A stretch of DNA of 64,000 nucleotides from Dicyema japonicum (GCA_011109175.1 RDEW01000007.1:495712-559711), one strand, 5' to 3'; positions 24,310 to 36,495 are shown, counted from the first letter of the stretch. The notes: generated by a model not told the origin, from the sequence alone. Made by a program: numbers and translations.

Positions 24310-26100
24310 ACGTGGCTATTGATAAAAAAATGTCTGTAAAACTCAAGAAGCTAGTGGCAAAGGACATTACCCTCCTCACGTTCAATGGCAGGGGGCTATC
24401 CAAGGTCTGGAAAAGAAAAATCTTGTGCAAAGACCTAGAGAAAGTCAGTTGATATCGGATGCCTTCAGGAGACTAAACTGACTAATGGAGTTGAAGAGCA
24501 TCGTGGAGATCATTACCTTATCTTCCTGTCTAGTGAAGCAAAGCACTATGGCTTGTGGTTTACCATAAGGAATAATTTGGCGCTCACAATATCCCGGTAC
24601 TGGAGCATTAACGACAGGATTGATCCTCTACAACTCAAAATGAGTGATTCTTGCCCCCTGTAATAGTTACCTAGTAATTATAAACGTGTATGTACCCCAC
24701 GGTGGTGGATTGACAGAATCCTGAATAAATTGACGATTTCTACACTGCACTCAACGGTTTATTGTGCATATGAACAATCTTGGTTGATTTTCATTACTGG
24801 AGATCTCGGATCTCTGTGGAAGAAACGTTCACGGGAAGATATGGCAGGGGAGAAGAAACCTGTCAGGAACTTTGCGAACTTTAGCCACGCCAACAAACTA
24901 TACATCTGCAATACGGGTTTCATGCACTCAGTCAGGCGAAAAAACTACGCGGTCGGGTCACAGGACGAGTTCTGACGGTCAAGTTGCCAAAATATACAAC
25001 CACTTTGACTTTACAATATGCTAGTTCATATGGGGATCGATGATAGCTAAACTCTCAGTAAAGAAGCATCTACCCTTGCGAAGATCGAAGGGGGAAACAA
25101 CAAAATATGCTGAACCACATCCGAGACATCGTAATCTGGACACCTTAAATTGACACCACCCGTGGCTCTGGGTACAAGAAGTATCCTGATACAGAACTCA
25201 GTGACTTACCAATAAACTCACCCCCTCAAGAACCATTGGGTCGAATTCGGAAAATAATGCATACTGCAGACACATTTAACAAACAATGATTCATCTCCTG
25301 GTAAAGTGATTCATCACCGGAAGACCGATTATTATCCCCCTGTCAACAAACAGATGGAAATGTGGATGATACCTAGATACGGTTGGCCTCTTTATCGAAG
25401 ATATTCCACGTCGGAGAGAGACTAACTGTTAAGAAAAAGGTCGCTAACCTGTAAAGAGGAGGGATAGGATCAAACACATAGAGAACGTGAAAGACAACAG
25501 AAAGTTCACGAAGTTGTATGGCTACTCTATGGTCGTTTGTATAGACCTCCAAAACTCTCGATGATAAGGATGGGAGACGTACTGCTGATCAAATGACTTA
25601 GTGGAATTCATGGCAGACCATTTCAATAAGCTATTTACATCGGATGGTTCTGGGAGTATCCCAGTTATTTCTGAAGGGGAGATCTGGGGGAGACAATAAC
25701 CCCCAATAAGTTCAACTAGCATGTGACTTAAGAATGACGAGTCCTAGTCCAGATGGACTCAAGAAGGAACATTTTAAATACGGAATCAGAGGACACTTCT
25801 GGTGGGACAAAGAATTCTTGTTCAAACACCCCACGAGAAGGTGCTGGCCAACGTTATCCTGCTTAGGATCGATGGGAAACTGAAGGATGTCTCTCAGCAT
25901 ACCATAGTGGCTTCTGAAAGGGAAGATCTTTATCGAATGCTGTATTGAGTCAGGAAGATTTAAAACGGTGATAACAGTCCTAGGAATCGAGGACCACTAT
26001 CTCAAGTCTCTTAGAATCATTAGCAGATCTCCTCCGGAATATTTGATTGATAACATGACCAAGGTGGTGTCTTTAAATATCAACTTTAATTCTAAAAGAG
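24310..26100 (+). mobile_element. Decayed non-LTR retrotransposon, 5' end with endonuclease domain
   Basis: The first codons start at an ATG (24330: MSVKLKKLVAKDITLLTF), running into NGRGLS. This matches the APE-type endonuclease start of the intact element at 47792 (LGTFNTRGLK). Further matching blocks are CLQETKL, AKHYGLWFTIRNNLALTIS, WSINDRIDPLQLKM and WLIFITGDL. After 25050 similarity fades; 25560-25700 reads like the linker before an RT (DKDGRRTADQMT ... HFNKLFTSDGSG). Many stops make it dead. It is informative because it preserves the 5' coding start that the 47.8 kb copy lacks. Confidence 0.65.
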
Positions 26101-27126
26101 TATTTTCTTCATTATTGGTGGTAACATATTAACTCCCGCTTTATATGTGCAGCTTCCGACAGATAATCCTTCAAGTTACTTCAAATTTCTGGTGGACATG
26201 ATTAGAACCCGAATCCTACGCACTCTGAGACTATTTTATTCAGAACTTTGAGTTTTAGATATCTTAACTCCCCACCACCTCGTCCATGTTTGCGAAAAGG
26301 GGGACATGGGCTTTCATCGGATTTGTTACTCTTTATGTGAATCACTAAAACTTAAAAATTGACACGAAAATTCAGAATATAAGAAAACAGAGGGAAATTT
26401 TGTTCATTGGGAGAGGACTTGAAGCCGCTAAATATATTGGCGACTGGAACTTCTCAAACCTGACTACGCGAGCAGAGGACTTCTTTCCTAGAGAAGCGAA
26501 GAAAATACCTGATTAAGAAACCATTTTTGTTGGTGACCTCTCCCATCCAACCAAACGTCGCTAAAAAAGAAGAAATACGAGACCTTCTCTCCCCTCAACC
26601 CACAGTTTATTTTAGAACCTCCACAAGAAAGAAGAGTGGGTGGTTGAGCACATTTCAATTCAGATCGTAATAGGAAATGTGCTCTTAATCACGAAAGCTG
26701 CCACCGGACAATATTAGTTTTCTCTGAGTGGAAGATGAGTTTGAGATTTTTGCTTGCCTTGGATCGCAAGGACTTGGGGTAAAAGAGGAGGATCTCTGGG
26801 GGAGGCGACCTTTTTGTGTCTATTATTCTCAAGTTGGAGTTAAATAAGCTTAATCGCTGAATAAAAAAACTGACTAAAAAAAGTTGATAGAACATTCTGA
26901 TCTCAGGAGCCTGGCTTCAAACAGAGGAGGCCGCAGGGGATTAGCGAGCAAGATCACCTAGGTACGGCACACATATAATTTTAGCACATGATTCCACGTT
27001 TGTTGATAATAATGAGCCTTTTTAAGTCTTACGGTCTCCTCATTCGAATAGTGTCGAGAGTAGCAACTAATAACCCGATCTAACACCCCCCAATAGACAA
27101 ATAATAAAACAAAAATTATGTAAAAA
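26101..27126. other. Intergenic DNA with repeat fragments
   Basis: No gene recognised. 26180-26300 (CCCGAATCCTACGCACTC ... CACCTCGTCCATG) belongs to SINE family C on the minus strand. The rest has chance ORFs only. Confidence 0.4.
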
Positions 27127-27685
27127 TCAATTATAATCAGTATCTTCCGAATCAAAGATCATTTCATCATTTCCAAAAGAGGAGTACCCATAACTCGACT
27201 CATCCTCATCAGGATAGTCCAAGGTGCCCGAAGACTCGTGATCCAACCTAAAATGCAATAACATGGGTACTCGTCATTCATCCAGTAAAACACATCAAAC
27301 ACATACTCCTCGTCCTCACAGTCATTACTGACGGAAACCATTGGAAGATTGTTGCACGTAATAACATCGATCTAAGATTAAAGAGGGGGTAATACTCCGT
27401 AGTCATCGACTCCATATACTTCCTCGATTTCTTCCATGTTGGTACAGTCAACGACATTAACAGTGGTGTTGGCAGAAGGACAGAGTTCACTTATTGCAAG
27501 ACAGGTTATTTCATTCTGAGAGTAAAATGGGCGAATACCTTGTCAGCTGACGTTCCCGCATAGTGAAGCCGTGAATTTGCCTCGCCTGTGATCAGTCTTT
27601 GGCGTTTATTGTACTCATTAACCCAACCATTAGGATCATCACTTAGTTTACGTTTAACTCTGATGATTTTCATGTTAGAACTCAT
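27127..27685 (-). CDS. SLC7A6OS: SLC7A6OS/Iwr1, RNA polymerase II nuclear import adaptor
   Basis: Iwr1 (SLC7A6OS in animals) binds assembled RNA polymerase II and directs its nuclear import. The N-terminus MSSNMKIIRVKRKLSDDP has the family hallmark (V/I)xRVKRK..xDP. The acidic core contains MEEIEEVYGVDDYG and, later, DEEYVFDVFYWMNDELDHES, then LDYPDEDESSYGYSSFGND, matching the conserved YDLYY and YPDEE blocks. Four exons join in frame through introns of 23, 24 and 23 nt (27516-27538, 27372-27395, 27248-27270). The protein ends SEDTDYN. It is about half the human length, retaining the conserved core. Two in-frame ATGs (27685, 27673) are possible starts. Confidence 0.88.
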
Positions 27686-27849
27686 AACTGACTCGAAAAA
27701 TTTGAAAACAACAAAGAGGCTCAATATATTTTTTTAAATAAATATTTAAATATAATTTTATGTATAATTAAAATTATTTTAATTAATTTTTTCGGAAATG
27801 GAACGGGTCCGGACTCAAAATCCCCGAAGACACAACGAAGCAAAGAAAT

Positions 27850-28606
27850 TGGGATGACATTGTCTGCTCCAAAATTTTGGAAGACCTTAAAAAAGCAAAT
27901 CAACATCGTCTGGCTTGTTTGGTGTCAGCTTCGAGTAGAGGGAGTGGAACATGGCTTGGTGCAATACCTTGCCCAAACCTCGGGACCTTTTTGGACGACG
28001 ATTCTTTGAGGATTGGAATCGGACAAAGGCTGGGACTAGACGTTTGCCAGGAGCACCGATGCCGATGCGGGAAAACAGTCGATGCGAAAGGATTGCACCC
28101 GCTGTCCTGCAGAAGAAGCGCCGGAAGGGGACCACGTCATGCTGCTCTGAATGATGTGATCGTCAGAGCTCTGAAGGCTTCAGGCTTCCCAGCACAGCTT
28201 GAACCAGTGGGTCTTGATCGAGGAGATGGGAAGAGACCTGATGGGATGACCCTTTTCCCCTTCACGTCTGGAAGATCTTTGGTCTGGGACGCAACTTGCA
28301 TAGACACGTTCTCAAGCACGAACATTTTTAAATCGGTTCAGACACCTGGAGCAGCTGCTTCGACTGCGGAAAACCTAAAAATCAAGAAATATTCTTGCCT
28401 CGGGATCGCTACCGATTTACTCCTGTTGCGACCGAATCATCGGGAGCCGTTGGTCCAATGACGGCTGAATTTTTGCAAGAACTCGGAGGATTGCTTGCCA
28501 GAAAGAAAATGGATCAACGAGAAGGGTTATGGCTAAGACAAAATATAGGAATAGCCATACTCCGAGGGAACTCGTTCGCAATCCACGCAGCAGGCTTCCT
28601 CAACTG
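27850..28606 (+). mobile_element. Retroelement endonuclease module, best-preserved copy
   Basis: A long open frame (27877-28461) plus a one-base-shifted continuation to 28606. It encodes a zinc-ligand cluster (CRCGKTVDAKGLHPLSCRRS, then GRGPRHAALND) followed by KRPDGMTLFPF and LVWDATCIDTF, giving PD...D-x-T spacing as in PD-(D/E)XK nucleases. A conserved tail follows (RYRFTPVATESSGAVGP, LWLRQNIGIAILRGNSFAIH). The order zinc knuckle, then nuclease core, is that of the C-terminal endonuclease of R2-type non-LTR elements. No RT remains upstream. Family naming is inference. About a dozen further pieces occur in this window. Confidence 0.7.
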
Positions 28607-28879
28607 ACATTTGTTTAATTGTTAAAAAATATTTTCGTATTAATTTTTTTATAAAAAAAACATGATTATGGCAATTTTATGGGAACTAAAGTTTATATAA
28701 ATTGGCCTAAAAATTAACATCTTCTGCTTTCTAGACATTTTTCTTAACCGTTGTACAGAGAAGAAACGAGAAAGAAATTTTATAAATCGACCAAATAAGC
28801 AATCAGATTGGCCTCAATTACTAGTCGAACTGGACCTTGAGAAGTACTAGTCCAACTATGTCTGGACTTTGAGAAGTAT

Positions 28880-30160
28880 TGATGTGCAGTCTGCTGTCTT
28901 CAAAAGACGAAGGTCAGAGAAGGACTTGACGAACGCTTTGGAAACTACCGCCCCGTTTTTAAAGACCCGAAGGAATTTGACGCTTTCTATAAAGAACCTG
29001 CCAAGATTGTATCTCGCCTAAAGTCTTCATCATTCCTCTTTATTGCGGGCGATTGGAATGCTGAGATTGGGGTACGAAAAGGATACGATTTTTTATTGGA
29101 CCACATAGAAAGGAAGGTCAGGAACTACCCAGGCACTGCTCGAGTATACTCTGCGATGACTTTGACTTGTTCATGTGCAGCACCCAATTTCAAGATTCCG
29201 CACGTCACAAAACAACGTGGACAGACTCCCGAGTTCATACGCGACTCGGGGTCTTATGGAGGACTCATTGTTGACAGTGACCACATATTTGTGTCTGAAA
29301 TCTGGTCTAACTGCGGAGGATAGCTATGAGAGTCTCCACGCGAAATCTAAGAGGTGATGCTTCATCCAAACACAATGTGGTGACCATTCCGGGGATCAAG
29401 AAGGAGGCATATGACTGTACTCTTGGACTCGTCGGCAAGACTGCAAGCAGAATATTTGTATGAGTCAATCAGAAGTATCCACTGGGAGAGGCATGGCTCG
29501 AAATTGTGATGGGGATTCTTTCAGTGGCTAACAAACATTTTGGCGAGAATCGTGACAACAGTGGGCACACCTACCTTTAATCGACTCAGAGATCTCCGGA
29601 AGTACTCAACGACGATATTAAGAAAATTGTTTATGCCGATGATGTTGGCTTTGTCTCAAGTGACAAAGGAACACTTTGACATTCCTGGAGGTAGCACCAG
29701 ACCGCCTGGTCAAATGGTCTCTATCAATGAAGCTGGAGGAAGACCATAAAGCTTGGCTCCTTTCTCGGGGACTCCAAAAATATTGCGAGAAGGAAATTGT
29801 CATCTATGGTGACCGTGCAGCTTATGAAAGGATGGATCTAAAGACGTCTCACCAATCACTCCCTCAGGTGGTATGAGACTTTCGTGAAACCGATCCTAAC
29901 GTACGACTCTGGTATATGGGGAATCTCGACAACCGTGAAACCAGTCACACCTTAATCGGGTGTATGACTTGGTTATCTGTAATTCACGACCAAGAGCTTC
30001 GAACGTATTGAATGTGTAAGGCACATATCGATGAACTCCCTTTTAGCTTTCATAAAAAATATGAGGACCTTTCATGTGGAAATTATCCGTATCTATGCAA
30101 CAAGACTCTCCGTGAAAAAGTCACAACAAAGGGACGTGGAGAAGGTGACCAGTAAGAGAT
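28880..30160 (+). mobile_element. Decayed APE-type non-LTR retrotransposon
   Basis: Pieces of the same general element as 47792-50753. The endonuclease block SSFLFIAGDWNAEIG lies near 29020-29070. The RT catalytic motif KIVYADDVGFVSSD lies near 29610-29660. Post-RT blocks include KLGSFLGDSKNIARRKL and FVKPILTYDSGIWGIS. Large internal deletion and several stops are evident. Confidence 0.65.
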
Positions 30161-30354
30161 TTTGATACTGTAGTCGATCAGAAAGGAGGCATGACAATAT
30201 CCAACTGAATTTTTGGATTTTCGTAGCACATATTGAATCTAAAGAATGAAGCGTGGATTAATATGCTTAGAACCATACAAGGACCAAAAATATCTATTGT
30301 ACTCCATTGGTTGTAAAAACGTTATCCCGATCGTTTTAAGAGACGTAACATGCA

Positions 30355-30516
30355 GGGGACTCAAATGTAAAGATAGAATTACACGTAGGGGACTCAGATG
30401 TAAGGATAGAATCACACGTAAGGTACTCAAGAATAAGGAGAGAATCACACGTGGGGGACTCAGGTGTAAGGATAGAATTACACGTAGGGTACTCAAGAGT
30501 AGGGAGATAATCTGTA
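30355..30516 (+). repeat. 33-bp minisatellite, about 4.9 units
   Basis: Tandem units start at 30355, 30388, 30421, 30454 and 30487. Units 1, 2 and 4 share GGGGACTCA and AAGGATAGAAT; units 3 and 5 share a variant start (GGTACTCAAGA). Each unit ends in CACGTA or CACGTG. Because the unit is a multiple of three, both strands are open here (plus: 11-residue repeat RGLRCKDRITR), but no gene context supports translation. Confidence 0.85.
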
Positions 30517-30589
30517 TATACGAAAGATGGAAAGATTGGAAATATTGAAAATTATTAAACTTTAATTTATTAGGAACCACGAGAAAGAG

Positions 30590-31586
30590 GACCGGAGTTG
30601 TCGTCTAAATTAAGTGATCCCTGTGTCCATACTAGGCTTTCTCCTCAGCTAGTTTTGGAATCCTGGATTAATCTCCACAAAGGAGAAGGTTTCTTCTATG
30701 AACAGGACAGGTCTCTCAAGGATCGCCCCTTCTCTCCGGCGTTATTCAACTTATTCCTCACGATTTACCCTGCCTGGAGGACCAGATTCAATGCTTCTCA
30801 CTTATGCTGACGACCTAATCATCGCTAGCAGGAACAAATACGTGGGGACAGCAAAATCAGAGCTTCAGTCACATATTGACAACCTGGGAGCCTGGTTGAA
30901 GTTGAATCGTCTCTCCATATCCAGGGATAAATCAGCGTATACAATCTTCACTACGGACAGAAAAGAAAAACATACACTGGATTTGAACATTTATGGAACT
31001 ACTTACCACTACAGATTCGTCCAACTATCCTGGGAGTGACATTTGACCCTTTGATGATATTTTCTCAACATGTGAAGAACGTTATGACAAAGGGTCTCAG
31101 GAAACTTAATATAATCAAACCGCTCTTGAAGTCCAGGCCGTCACAGGAATGCGCCTTCGTCGTGTTCAATCAACTCCTAAAACCGACGATTGAGTATGCT
31201 TGTGCCTCATGGGCCTATGGAGCTTCGATATCAAATTCACTCAATATCAATTCCCTAATTGGCAAACTAGCACGTCTAACGAATCTACCCCCGATCTTTC
31301 CCCCAATGCTTGACCACGCAGCAATCAAAAATAATGGCTCCGGTTTCATCGTCTGTGTGGCGTTTTCTTCCATTCAAGGCTAGGGCCTCAAATACACGAA
31401 ATTTGGGGAAAAAACCCACCCTCTTCAAACTCTAATGAAAAGATGATCGTCGTCTATTCAGGAAAGCCGTGGGTACTCTGGAGGAACACAGGAAAACCTC
31501 TCGATCCTGTTGAGGCGTACGGGATCACTTAATTGGTTTACTCTTCTTTCTTGGTGTTCCCTTTTCGGGGTTAAATAAATAAATAA
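30590..31586 (+). mobile_element. Jockey/CR1-like non-LTR retrotransposon, decayed 3' part
   Basis: The RT motif MLLTYADDLIIASRN (30790-30835) is followed by SELQSHIDNLGAWLKLNRLS and, after a short frame break, TFDPLMIFSQHVKNVM and LKSRPSQECAFVVFNQLLKP. This order (YADD, then a G-x-T-F-D-P block) is characteristic of Jockey/CR1-type elements. The 3' end reads GGATCACTTAATTGG ... TTCGGGGTTAAATAAATAAA, a short tandem tail at 31571-31588. Stops and shifts show it is inactive. Confidence 0.75.
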
Positions 31587-31589
31587 ATG

Positions 31590-32249
31590 GACAGGTTTCC
31601 AGATAGTTTGAATTCCGGTCCGAAGGGATATTCAGGAGACTTTGCCATTTTGAGGAAGTCTCGCTGGCATTCCGTAAAGCATTCCATGTTTGGTGCGACG
31701 TTTAGTGTCTTCTGTAGCAACGACGTGGGAGTCTATTTCGATGTTTTTAATAATATTCTAAGGTAGTGGTTTTGTAACATGCGAATTGGGGGTAAGTGTG
31801 ATACAATAAATCGAAAGGTTAAAACGGGCAAATTTTTTGTTTGTTCTACTCGCCTTTGAGACCTATGGTTTCCTTGCGCCTGCGACGCAGGAATTCTTGA
31901 GTCGTCTAGGGAAACGGATTTCTAGAAGATCAGGAGATCCCCGTGAGCGCTGGTGGTTATTTGAGCGAATCTCGCACGACTGAGATGTGTGGTCATTATT
32001 ATTACCTCAAGAACATCAATAGTTATTTTTTATTAAAAGACAATTATTTAACAAAAACAAATGTTGACAAATAGTTAATAAAAATTTAACAAAAACAAAT
32101 AGTTAATTTAATTATTAAATTAATTAAGTGATCTCGGTATCCTCAGTCAGATTTCTTATTTTCTCCTTGTGGGCTTCTAGGATCCAGCAAAGCTTCTCTG
32201 TGGACGGGATGATTTGGAAATAGAAATTGGGTGGTATATCCTTCTCATA
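31590..32249. other. Intergenic DNA
   Basis: No gene recognised. 32030-32120 is AT-rich and contains a direct repeat of an AACAAAAACAAATAGTTAAT-like motif. Confidence 0.35.
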
Positions 32250-32660
32250 AGACACGTCCTAACTGTTTTTTGTTGGGAGTTTCAGTTCATGCGCAGGGAG
32301 GCTTGATTCCCCATGACGCACAGGCGTAGCTGACAGATGGCTCAATGAATTAATGTGTGTCGAAGGTGATCCCAAGATTTTCAGTTTCTTCTTGCAAGGT
32401 ATTTTTGTCTGGTTGATGAATATATCCACCGGCATTTGTCTGAGTCGTTTGTCTGAGGTAAATTTGGTCATTAATAACGTAAAAAGAAAAGTATTGCTGG
32501 CTGTGAACAAAGCACCAGGGATTTACTCTTCCCCACTCTACTGGAGGGGTTCTCACAACTGCAAGTTGACATCTTCCACCTTTTATGGTGGTTCTGGATG
32601 GACTTGTGTGGAAGGATTCTGTGACAGTGGGAACAGGATACATTTAATTAGTTGTTGACC
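32250..32660 (-). mobile_element. Jockey-like RT fragment
   Basis: The minus strand reads ESFHTSPSRTTIKGGRCQLA (the segment ahead of the RT GxPQG motif) and, after an internal deletion, ENLGITFDTHINSLSH, the Jockey/CR1 thumb block, followed by SYACASWG in another frame. Opposite orientation to the 30590 copy. Confidence 0.6.
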
Positions 32661-32944
32661 GAGCTGCGATGGCATAGTCAACAGGCTTACACGTGCAAAG
32701 AATGCTATTTATTTCTATTAAGGGACAATGTCATTAACTAATCCCTAGGGATATAAATTTCCGAGGACTTTTATACGGGAGAAGGTGAGAAGGATTGTCT
32801 ATGATGTAACTAAATGTTCATTATGTCTTGAAACAAAGAAATTCGATTAGGCACGAATGTCACGTACATTGGGTGCGTGCTTAAATAGTTCAGTAATACT
32901 GAGACTGACTTGTTATCACAGTTCCTGGCCGGTGATCCTCCAAA

Positions 32945-33155
32945 TTCTTTCATCTTCCTGTTGGACTGGATTTCATCCCGGATCCTACAGGCACCCGACA
33001 CTTTCTTCGTTCAGAACTTTGGATTTCTGCTGCCATACTTCACCTATCCCATGGTCACGAGAAGGAAGGCAGGAGCTTTCATCCATCATGAAGATGAGTA
33101 GACGTTGAGTCAATAGAGGAACGTCACACCTCAACCGTCTCGACAATAATTGACT
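32945..33155 (-). repeat. SINE family C, near full-length copy
   Basis: Shares GATCCTACAGGCACCCGACA, CAGAACTTTGGATTTCTG, TCATCCATCATGAAGATGAG and CACACCTCAACCGTCT with copies at 63290-63505, 26180-26300 and 19290-19528. The tRNA-like head lies at the right end (minus orientation). Confidence 0.6.
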
Positions 33156-33238
33156 AAGAGCACTAAGCCATTCTGCATGTTGGATATCTCAGATCTGCTC
33201 AGTTTTTAAGTTTCTAATAGGAACCCCCCTCTCCCGGC

Positions 33239-33480
33239 ATGAAGAGATCGAGGGCTGTCCTCACTTGTGTGATTTGTGAGTTGGATCGCAATTCCATCAG
33301 GGTCAGTCAATCCCTCGAAGTTCAAATTCGCTCTAATATTTCTGACTCACGAACCACTCACCATGACCTAGTTATCTCCCTTTTTGAACAGATTCCCGGG
33401 ACCTTCGTTCACTCAGAAAAAAACATCCGACAATATCAGCCGGTCCATGAAAGTCCCCTACTGGTTAGTGAAGAGGGGTA
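33239..33480 (+). CDS. Hypothetical small protein, possible cysteine-rich
   Basis: An 80-codon open frame starting ATG at 33239 (MKRSRAVLTCVICELDRNS) with one CxxC pair. A possible 28-nt GT-AG intron begins at the stop region (33479) and would add a short exon containing CSNALKCC. I do not recognise a family. It may equally be chance ORF in repeat-rich DNA. Confidence 0.25.
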
Positions 33481-33757
33481 ATCACCCAACTACTACATTT
33501 CCAAGGAAACACTGCTCTAATGCACTTAAATGTTGTTTATCAATTTAACCACAAGTAGTGGTTGATGATATTTGTATATTTACACTGGAACGTGAAGACA
33601 AGGTCTATTTCGTTAGATCAGTGAATATTGACCAAATTAAATAAATTAACCCCACCTATCAAATTAGCTATGCATGAGCACAACGAGCCGTTCACGTGAT
33701 CGAACAATTAAAATATTGATTAATATAAATTTTTGGAATATTTAGAATATAAATCAT

Positions 33758-34603
33758 TTATTTTTTAATTTTCTTGGGCATATGTTTGTTCTGGATGTGT
33801 TTGGACAGGTGATCGGATCGGATGTATTTTAGGAGGCAGTATTGACACGTGTAGTTCCTCTCTCCGGTGTGCATTCTCTTGTGCCTCCCCAACTCGTCCG
33901 ATCTGGAGAATGAACGATCACAGTTTTCAAATGTGCACTTGTATGGTTTCTCCCCTAAACTATGTTTACTTCAACGGTACCCGTGTGCTTTCGATAATGT
34001 GTTTTCAGGTGGGAGTTTTTGTAATAAGCTTTTCCACAGTCTTTGAAGGAACAGACAAACTTCTTCACTCTTTGAGGCCCTGCCTTTTGGGGACTTTGGT
34101 TCATTTGGTTTGACAGATGATCACTGTCCGAAGAACAGACTGAAGACTCAATGCTAACAGATTGGTTCTCCTCCCTTGAAATCCCCAAAATGCTTTCAAT
34201 TGTAAAACTGGAGGGAGGCTAAGACTCAAATGGATTATTACTGTTTTTCGATTCGAGGGATAAACTGGCATTAAAAAGTTTCTCTGATTGATCGAACTGT
34301 TCATCATCATCAAGCATTTTGCTGCCATCATGACGTCTTCGTCTATCATGGGTTGGGGTTTTACTGACTGTCTGAGGATTGTGTTCATTTGTAATAAACT
34401 TTTCGCTTTCCGGTAAATATATATTGCGAAGTTCATACGCTCTGCACGTGATCGTTTAAACAAATTTGTATTTTTCCTTGGAATGTCCGCTTGATTAGAA
34501 ATCTGACGCAATAATTGTTCTTTCAATATTGGAACCACTTGTATGACCTCGTAGTCTTAAGCTGATGATTCATCCCACGTGTCCCTCCCTCGTGGCCGTC
34601 CAT
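33758..34603 (-). CDS. KLF/Sp-family zinc-finger transcription factor
   Basis: Nuclear DNA-binding protein with three C-terminal C2H2 fingers in the KLF/Sp arrangement. Finger 1 is [20 protein letters not shown], finger 2 is [20 protein letters not shown], and finger 3 is [20 protein letters not shown], linked by HTGEKPYK and HTGERNYT. The RSDEL and RSDHL recognition helices are the GC/CACCC-box type of KLF and Sp proteins. Start MDGHEGGT at 34603; exons join in frame through introns of 23, 23 and 26 nt (34556-34578, 34219-34241, 33955-33980). The N-terminal ~130 residues are basic/serine-rich with no known domain. The protein ends KHMPKKIKK shortly after finger 3. KLF versus Sp cannot be told: no Buttonhead box is seen, which favours KLF. 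Confidence 0.92.
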
Positions 34604-34816
34604 TACGCTAAAATTGACTTTTTCACAGCCCGAAGTATTAGACTTGAGGCATCATAAAAGGATTGGGTGGCCTGATTCTAGCTGTTTCATCTCCCCAAGT
34701 TAAATTGCCCTTTCGAAGGCGTGAACAATATAGTTTGTGGTTAGTTTACTATCCGGTTAATCTATCATAGCATCTTCTTGGTGAAAATAATACTATGGTT
34801 TTGTCAGAAGTGAATG
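34604..34816. other. Intergenic DNA
   Basis: Short spacer between the KLF gene and a retroelement tail. No feature seen. Confidence 0.35.
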
Positions 34817-35150
34817 TTAGTATATCTGCCATATGAGGTCCAATCCCTTTGTTTTACTGAGTGACAAAGGATTTAAGAATTTTGACGTTGGTTGCAGATG
34901 CATTGAGCACGCAATGATCGTGAGTCCATGTTCTAGAAGAGCCATCGTATCTAGGCTCTCCCTTACGTAATCGACGATTAACCTGATAAACTCACATGTG
35001 ATTGGGGCAAGCATGCCAGAGGTCTCAGCGGAGATCGACTGGAATGGGAACTGATTCCCAATGACGCGATACTTCCTTTTCGAATCTTCTGGGCAATCCG
35101 CGTGCAACGGTCTTCTGGGCAATCGCGGAGCAGATTGAACTAATAAAATA
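34817..35150 (-). mobile_element. Zinc/endonuclease-module retroelement tail copy
   Basis: The minus strand reads KYRVIGNQFPFQSISAETSG, then LAPITCEFIRLI and LEHGLTIIACSMHLQP. This aligns by eye with the tail of the 27850 copy (RYRFTPVATESSGAVGP ... IGIAILRGNSFAIH). Only the C-terminal part is present. Confidence 0.6.
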
Positions 35151-36495
35151 GCCCCAAATGGGAGGACCTATATGCACTAAAGTGTTTCTGAGACAGCCCA
35201 TTGAGAAGTACATAATAATTTATTATTGATGCGTGGGTTCGGTTCCCCCATTGGTAATTTGGTCGGAGATTTCTTTTCCTTTCTTGTTGGAGTGGTCATG
35301 TGAATGTGATATTAGAAGGTCTCAGCTTCTGTGATCATGGGAACTGAAGACTAAGTTCCTCCAATTTTTGTACCATCCGAGACCCGGGGTATAGTGCATA
35401 TCTAAAATCTCTTGAGTCCATTGTTTTGTCCGTCTCACGAGCAGGGGAACGAAAAGGTCACATGCTTTCGAGATTACCTAAAAGTGGGAATCCAAGACTA
35501 TCAGTTAAGAACAAATTTTTGTTGAATATGGGAAATGACGGAAATATCGATATTTTCTGAATTTCAACCTCGAGTGGTTTTGCAGAAATAATTAAAAGTA
35601 CAAATTTAACCAATAATTGTTAGATATTGTGGTGGTTACGCTTAGATGGGTGGTTCCATACCTCAATTTCACATATATTTTATTTTCTAAGATCACTGTT
35701 AGCTCTTGTTCTCCCTTTTTGCATGGCTGACGAAATGGTGGACGCTGGAGAACTACAAAAATCAGGATATCCATGTTGACATGTTTAGCCTTGAAAAGGG
35801 GAATTAGTCGGATTATTAATTCTCGAATAATCCGTTAATAGTATACGATGAGTTGACACTCGTATTCGACATGCACGTGTCAACTGAAGATATTTCGAAG
35901 GTATTTTCGCTTTTGTGAAGCCAATTACATGTTGATACACGGAATCTTGTTGTTTAGGAAGAGTCGTCCTCCATGGCCATGTTGGCTGTGTCCCCAGGAA
36001 TTCTTAATGTCCAAAGAGCCTCCGTTGAGCTTCTGTGATTTCAATCGAGAGTGTCGAGCACCTAATTTGCTCTTACCCAGTTCCTTTTGATATTCTGCAG
36101 CCCCTTCGACAGGAAAATGTTTGTCTCAGCTGCCTGGGGCAAAAAGAGACCAATTTTCAAGGTCTCTTTGAGTAGGTTCAGTAGCAGCACAGGCTTAACC
36201 ATTGCGCCATATGGGCGTATTCTCGTGTCGAGTTCTTTGTGTACAAGCCAAGTTTTCCTCCTTTCAATATCTTCGTGGTCTCCTAAAAGGGACTAACTTT
36301 TTGGTGGTTCACCAATTCTGAGAAATCCACGTAATTATTTAAAAAATTACCGTATTTATGAGATTATACTCGTATTTTATTGATTAGTCAGAATATCAAA
36401 AAAAATTTCTAAAATTATGATAAAAAATGATTTTTTAATAAATTTATTATTTATAAGCAATAAATAAATGTAATCAATTTAATTCAATTGCGCTT
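35151..36495. other. Intergenic DNA with one tRNA-like stretch
   Basis: No gene supported. Around 36180-36250 the minus strand has a tRNA-like A-box region (ATGGCGCAATGGTTAAGCC), probably another SINE head. 36340-36490 is AT-rich and directly precedes KMT5A. Confidence 0.35.

Noticed and set aside
27887-28135. Minus-strand ORF antisense to the zinc/endonuclease module
   Set aside because: The plus strand carries the conserved cysteine/histidine and RPDG motifs; the minus frame has none.
30239-30580. Two overlapping ORFs of ~100 codons on opposite strands
   Set aside because: Both arise from the 33-bp minisatellite; no flanking exon or domain supports either.
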